DNA of 64,000 nt, from positions 33,220-97,219 of the forward strand of contig QJPP01005188.1 in NCBI GenBank assembly GCA_003996215.1. The letters are read 5' to 3'. The stretch is from Jaltomata sinuosa (Eukaryota; Streptophyta; Magnoliopsida; Solanales; Solanaceae). This document shows positions 58,661 to 64,000 of this stretch, one piece after another (the stretch's first letter is position 1; every line of letters begins with the position of its first letter). The notes under the pieces are model-generated. The model saw only the letters and a list, made by a program, of their open reading frames with translations. It did no database searches and was not told the origin of the DNA. Both the position numbers and the translations under genes were made by a program.

Positions 58661-61600
58661 TGTCACGACCCGATTTCTCGGTCATGATGGCACCTACAAC
58701 CCCCCAGTAGGCGAACCAATTCCCGTAGCCTAGGACAGTTATTAATGGGCTATTATCTAACAAATAAATGGGAGAGTAGTTTAATAAGCAAAAAGTAAGG
58801 GAACAAGATGAAGAGAATAGATAACGGGAGTATATATATACATATGCGGAAAATAAACCAAACCCCAAGACCTGGTATCATAGTATAGAGCCAAAACTAC
58901 TTACATGGAGTGCAAACGATCCAAAACAAAATATACAGATGTCTCTGAATGGTAATAGAGTACATGAAGCAAAAGAGAAACTAAAGCTAAGCTCCGATCG
59001 CCAAGAGCTCACCCTCAGTATTAAGTAGTCCCCAACAGATCTCTAAGCACGAATCACAACGATCTAACGGCGATGGCCCACGCTAGGATCTGCACCAAAT
59101 GATGCAGGGGGTAGGGTGAGCACCAATGCGAAGCATAAGGTACCCAGTAGGTATCATAGGCCGACTGGGCACATATAAGATAAAAGCGTAGTAACAGACA
59201 GAACAGAAGCAAGTAGTCACAAAAATCAACGAAAAGGGGTACACAGGAACTAGCCCAGAGGGAAGTCAACAGAACCACATGTGAGGCCAGCAAGCAAAAT
59301 ATAAACACCATAGGCACAGGTGAAAGTAAGAAACAACGCACCTGGGGTTCTTGCAATAACAGTGTATACATAATAAGTTTACGAAATGGACGGTATACCG
59401 GTAACCTCAAGTGTAAGAAGAGGGAAAGAGTAATGATAGGCATGCTCAGAGACATGAATCAAACTCAACTAATCATATCAATCTCAAATCCAGAACTAAC
59501 AGTCTAGCAGGAACCAATTTTATACTTAACTGTAACGGGGAACAATTCTACAAGTAAATAGCAAGAGTCTACCTACAGTCCCCCGGCCGCCCATACAACC
59601 GAGGAACACAAACAAGTGAAAACAAACCCTCCGGTATCCCATACTACCAGAGCGTACAATCAACAAAAAACAAACAAGGGTGGAGCCTCAAACAATGAAT
59701 GATATGATGCATGAAGATCTCAAGTGAAATGGTATCCCTGTATGTACTTCCTCCGGTGCCGATCCGGCCCAGCAGGTAGGTTCCATGGAAGGACACTTCC
59801 CGTATACCTCTACTCCACCGTATACCCTTCCTCCGGCACACACATCCCGCAACCCCAGGTCCCTGAACCCATACTAAAACTCAGTATCAAAACATGTCGT
59901 CCGGAAGCAAGTATGGTTTCAAGATAGAGACCCAGTCTCTAATATGCATGCCCAGACCCTGTCCAGGACTAAAGTAGTAGGAAAATATCTCAAAAACCCC
60001 TCCAAGGGTGCCCGGGCATAACCGGGTCTAAACAGTAGAAAGTCATCTCAGGTGCTCGATCCGACCGAGGCTAAAAATCATCTCAAGTAGCAAGAAAACT
60101 CAACTAGCACCCCTGCCCTGCCGAGTCTAGCGTTAATCGTAAAACTGATGATTTAAATCATAATTTTACTTTCTTTTACCCAAGAATATTCATAAGTTAA
60201 ATCAAACCATTTCCAATTCATTTTTATCAAAAATGGGCCCCCAGGGCCATGCAAGGTTTAGAAAATAGTGTCAGTAGGCCCGAAGCCCAAACCATAGTAA
60301 AACATGGGTAAAACCTCTTTATATGCATGGAAATGGTATGATCACACACATTAGCTGCCCAACGGCTCACAATCAACCTATCAACCCTGCATAGGCCCAC
60401 AACTACTCAGCAAGCATAACCAGCCTAGAAGGATATTTCTATTCCCGGGATTCGCGGACATTCCCAAAATCCCACCTTCTATGTTCCAGAGTCAACAAGG
60501 TCTCACAGGACCACAAGGGTAAATAAAATATATCGGCAAGTACTACAAGCAACGGAGGAACAAAAGTAGGCGGACATGAATAAAGCGGTCGAGGTCTGTG
60601 GTACCAACATAATAATCCAACCCAAGGATGCCGGCTAGTACAATTTTATCCTATATATGCGGAGTCTAGGGAAAATAAACCGTAACCTACCTGTCGTCCG
60701 ATGACAAGCTTGAACCTTTCCGAAAAAGCTCCAACACGAAGTCAGACTCGAACTCGGGCTTGAATAACTTGACGTAGATAATCAATTATCCTTTGGGAAT
60801 TAAATATAGCATAAAAGTATTTCCCTTCTACAAAATCACTCCAGCGATCTTATCATATATATATACTAAAGCCTCTGCCATACTTTGGACGAAACAAATA
60901 GAAATTTGCTAACAATGTTCAAATGCTAAGCTACAGCAAAAAAAATGAATGAAATGTATTCCATAAAACAAGAAACATTTGTTGGTCACATTGAATTTTG
61001 AATTGATAATCTACTGCTAAGTTCAAAAGCAGTTAATGCCACACATTAGTGATTTACTAGGTGGCCCTCTTCCTCCACTTCCACGTGGAAGTGGAGGTGC
61101 CAACTCACAATTTATTTTTATCCCGTTATGTAAATATTTGGGTATTGCATATATTCGTGGTAGAATAAATATAGCTTTTTGAATATACCATAATTAATAG
61201 AAAATTATTTTAAACAAAATCTACTATATTATAATAATAATTTTTAATATAACTAAATTTACTATCTCCGTTAAAATAATACAATGTATAAAAACCTTAT
61301 AAAATAAATACATACACAATTATGTCATAACAAAAGTATTTTTCATACACATTGGAATACTTTAAAAAGGTAATAAAAAATATAACTTTAAAATAAAATA
61401 TTTTCAAATATACGCGCGATGCTAATAAAATTCTTAAATTTAGGTTCGCAATTCACCATCGCACGATTTTGATACTCAAGAACTCTCTTGGAACCCTCTC
61501 TTATGTTTTCTCACTGTTTCAGAACTGAAATGACATTTTAAAACGTGAAGTTGAGGCTTTAAATCGATCTTGACCCGACCCGATTTCTGCCAGACAGTCC

Positions 61601-61955
61601 GCGGTAAAACAGTCATAACTTTTTACTCCAAGATCAGTTGGACGTGAGGTTTTATGCGTTGGAAACTAGACTCGTAGACCTTCAATTTGGTATTTCGAGG
61701 GACGTCTAACTCTTTATAAATTGAGAGAAAAGCTGTGAGAAATTTCACCCAAAGTTCAGAAAATTTAATAAAGAAACTTACGATAACTTTTGCCGACTTG
61801 CTTGACTTCAAAACTTATCATACGACCAAACAAATGGCCCCGGCACCAAACTACCAGTCCCGAAAGGCCTTAAATGACTTGGGTCTGCTACAAACAAGCT
61901 CTAACGGGACAAGGAAAACGTATACGTGGAAATATCCGAAAGGGTCATTACATCA
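58661..61955 (-). repeat. gypsy 3' LTR, minus strand (about 3.3 kb)
   Basis: The plus strand starts TGTCACGACCCGATTTCTCG and the other end reads GGGTCATTACATCA, mirroring the ends of 7,935-11,326. Reading frames inside are not domain-like. Confidence 0.85.
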
Positions 61956-61979
61956 TCCACTACTAAAAAGGACTTTCGT

Positions 61980-64000
61980 CCTCGAAAGTCAAGGTCAAGG
62001 GGGTACCTGAAGGCTCAAACAGCTGCGGATACTGAGCTTGCATATCTCTCTCGGTCTCCCAGGTAGCCTCCTCGACTGGACGGTGCCTCCACTAAACCTT
62101 AACAACCGGGATCTCTCGAGACCTCAATCTCCTGACATCTCTGGCCAAAATAGCCGCCGGCTCCTCAACAAAGGCTAAACCCTCACCCAACTGAACTGAA
62201 TCCCACTGCAACACATGAGACTCATCTGGGACATACCAACGCAACATCGAAACATGAAATACAGGATGTATAGCTGAAAACATCGGAGGTAAGGCTAACT
62301 GATAGGCAACGCTACCAACCCTCTGCAGAATCTCAAACGGCCCAATGTACCTGGGGCTAAGCTTGCCCCGCCTACCAAATCTTATCACGCCCTTCATGGG
62401 CGATACACGGAGAAACACCAAGTCACCGACACTAAACTCCAAGGCACGAAGCCTACGATCAGCATAACTCTTCTGCCTGCTCTGAGCTGCCCGAAGTCTG
62501 TCCTGAATCACTCGGACTCGGTCTAAGGAATCTCGAAGCAAATCTGTGCTCTGTGGCCTAGAACTAAAACCATCAAACCAACCTACCGGTGATCTGCAAT
62601 GCCTGCCATACAAAGTCTCAAAAGGTGCCATGCCGATACTCGAATGGAAGCTGTTATTATAAGCAAACTCTGCCAAGGGAACAAACTAATCCCAAGAACC
62701 TCCAAAGTCAAGAACACAGGCCCAAAGCATGTCCTCCAGAATCTGAATGGTCCTCTCGGACTGGCCATCTGTCTGAGGGTGGAAAGCGGTACTAAGATGA
62801 ACCTCTGTACACAAATCTCGCTGAATAGCCCTCCAGAACTGAGATGTGAACTGAGTGCCACGGTCTGAAATGATAGAAGCTGGGACCCCGTGCAACCGAA
62901 CAATCTCATGAAGGTAGATCTGAGCTAACCTCTCTGCGCCATAAGAAGTCTGAACCGGCAAGAAATGTGCTGACTTAGTCAGCCTATCAACAATCACCCA
63001 TATGGAATCAAACCCATGAGAAGTACGAGGCAAACCTACAACGAAGTCCATAGTAATCCCTTCCCACTTCCACTCAGGAATGGGAAGTCGCTGCATCAAA
63101 CCACCAGGTCTCATGTGCTCGAACTTAACCTGCTGACAGTTCAAGCACTGAGATACGAAATCCGCTATATCCCACTTCATACCACTCCACCAGTAAAGCT
63201 GCCTCAAGTCTCTATATATCTTTGCTGTGCCAGGGTGAATGGAGTATCAATGTACCTCATGAAGTATCAACTGAATCAAATCACTAATCCTCGGAACACA
63301 AAGGTGACTATCAAACCTCAGAACCCAATCTAAATCTAGAGTAGCCCGACTGGTCTCACCCTGAACAACCCGATCACGAAGGTCACACAACTGCTGATCC
63401 TCAAACTGATGGCTCTGAATCTGATCAATCAAAGTAGAACGAATCTCAACACTGGCGAGAACTCTGCTAGGATCTGACAAGTCAAGCCTAACCAAACGGT
63501 TAGCCAAGGAATGGATGTCCAAGGCCAACGGTCGCTCTGAAACTGAAAGAGAAGCTAGGCTACCCATACTCACTGCCTTCTGGCTCAAGGCATCCGCTAC
63601 CAAGTTTGCCTTGCCCGGATGATACAGAATAGTGAAGTCATAGTCCTTCAGTAACTCGACCCATCTCCTCTATCTCGAGTTCAACTCTCGCTGACTCATG
63701 ATATACGGAAGACTACGGTGATCAGTGAAGATCTCACAGTGAACTCCATATAGGTAATGCCTCCAGATCTTGAGCGCGAAAACTGCCGCTGCCAACTCTA
63801 AGTCATGAGTGGGGTAGTTGCGCTCGTGAACCTTCAGTTGCCTCGACGCATATGCTATTAATCGACCCTGCTGCATCAACACACAACCAAGATTAACCCC
63901 ATAAGCATTACAGTACACGGAGAAGCTCTGACCCTCAACCGGCAAGGCCAAAACTGGAGCTGAAGTCAATAAGGCCTTAAGCCTCTGGAAGCTATCCTCG
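61980..64000 (-). pseudogene. gypsy pol C-terminal half: RT end, RNase H, integrase, chromodomain
   Basis: From the window end inward: SFSVYCNAYGVNLGCVLMQ and THDLELAAAVFALKIWRHY (RNase H); CLNCQQVKFEHMRPGG (integrase zinc region, intact here); MDFVVGLPRTSHGF and ISDRGTQFTSQFW (integrase core); FETLYGRHCRSPVGWF; and WRHRPVEEATWETE (chromodomain, about 62,080). Stops at about 63,670, 63,246, 62,683 and 62,094. It is better preserved than the plus-strand copy. Confidence 0.88.

Larger units (their letters stand above)
58661..64000 (-). mobile_element. Ty3/gypsy chromovirus, minus strand, 3' half in window
   Basis: A 3' LTR and pol C-terminal half of the same family as 3,067-11,326, running off the window end. 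It inserted into the viral coat gene after TTTGC (58,656-58,660). The other copy of the target duplication lies outside the window. Confidence 0.88.

Noticed and set aside
58661..59841. Several minus-strand frames of 65-133 codons
   Set aside because: They are chance frames in the gypsy LTR; some are rich in Leu, Phe and Cys from pyrimidine-rich DNA.
1..64000. CRISPR arrays, rRNA or tRNA genes
   Set aside because: No regularly spaced identical short repeats and no cloverleaf or rRNA-like sequence were seen on either strand.

Overview
The window is plant nuclear DNA, most likely from a Solanaceae species. This is inferred from the RTE-type LINE/SINE tails, the long-LTR Ty3/gypsy family, the caulimovirid insertions and the MITE families. 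One host gene can be reconstructed in full. Almost everything else is transposable-element or viral fossil sequence. There is no bacterial-style operon, CRISPR array, rRNA or tRNA gene.

Layout: 1-2,909 is AT-rich with no gene. 2,910-3,066 is a possible last-exon fragment of an unidentified gene. 3,067-11,326 is a decayed plus-strand Ty3/gypsy chromovirus remnant: LTR end, PBS, gag, internal LTR piece, pol with chromodomain, and a 3.4-kb LTR. 13,476-34,039 (minus) is a seven-exon gene for a DHHC S-acyltransferase of the Arabidopsis PAT13/PAT14 type. It encodes 308 aa over 20.6 kb, and intron 3 alone is 14.6 kb. That intron holds a 4.7-kb head-to-head hAT inverted repeat, hAT MITEs, a LINE remnant and a Ty1/copia element that itself carries a 0.9-kb hAT MITE. 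35,805-36,945 is a fold-back MITE array. 37,101-42,197 has hAT-like ends with a nearly full RTE-clade LINE between them.

43,780-58,660 is a rearranged endogenous pararetrovirus (Caulimoviridae) cluster. It holds movement protein, coat protein, zinc knuckle, protease, RT and RNase H pieces, a C-terminal ORF and a promoter region. The pieces lie in both orientations, and one 5,010-bp rearranged unit is repeated in tandem. Every copy is broken by stops, frameshifts or deletions. At 58,660 a second copy of the same gypsy family, on the minus strand, interrupts the last viral copy and runs off the window at 64,000.

How the parts relate: the acyltransferase is the only gene likely to be functional. 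Its splice sites are all GT-AG and every phase closes, so it appears to tolerate its large introns. The mobile elements record nested insertions that can be ordered by target-site duplications and interruptions. I did not find a convincing new biological system. The most unusual structures are the tandem, internally inverted viral array and the large hAT palindrome inside an intron.
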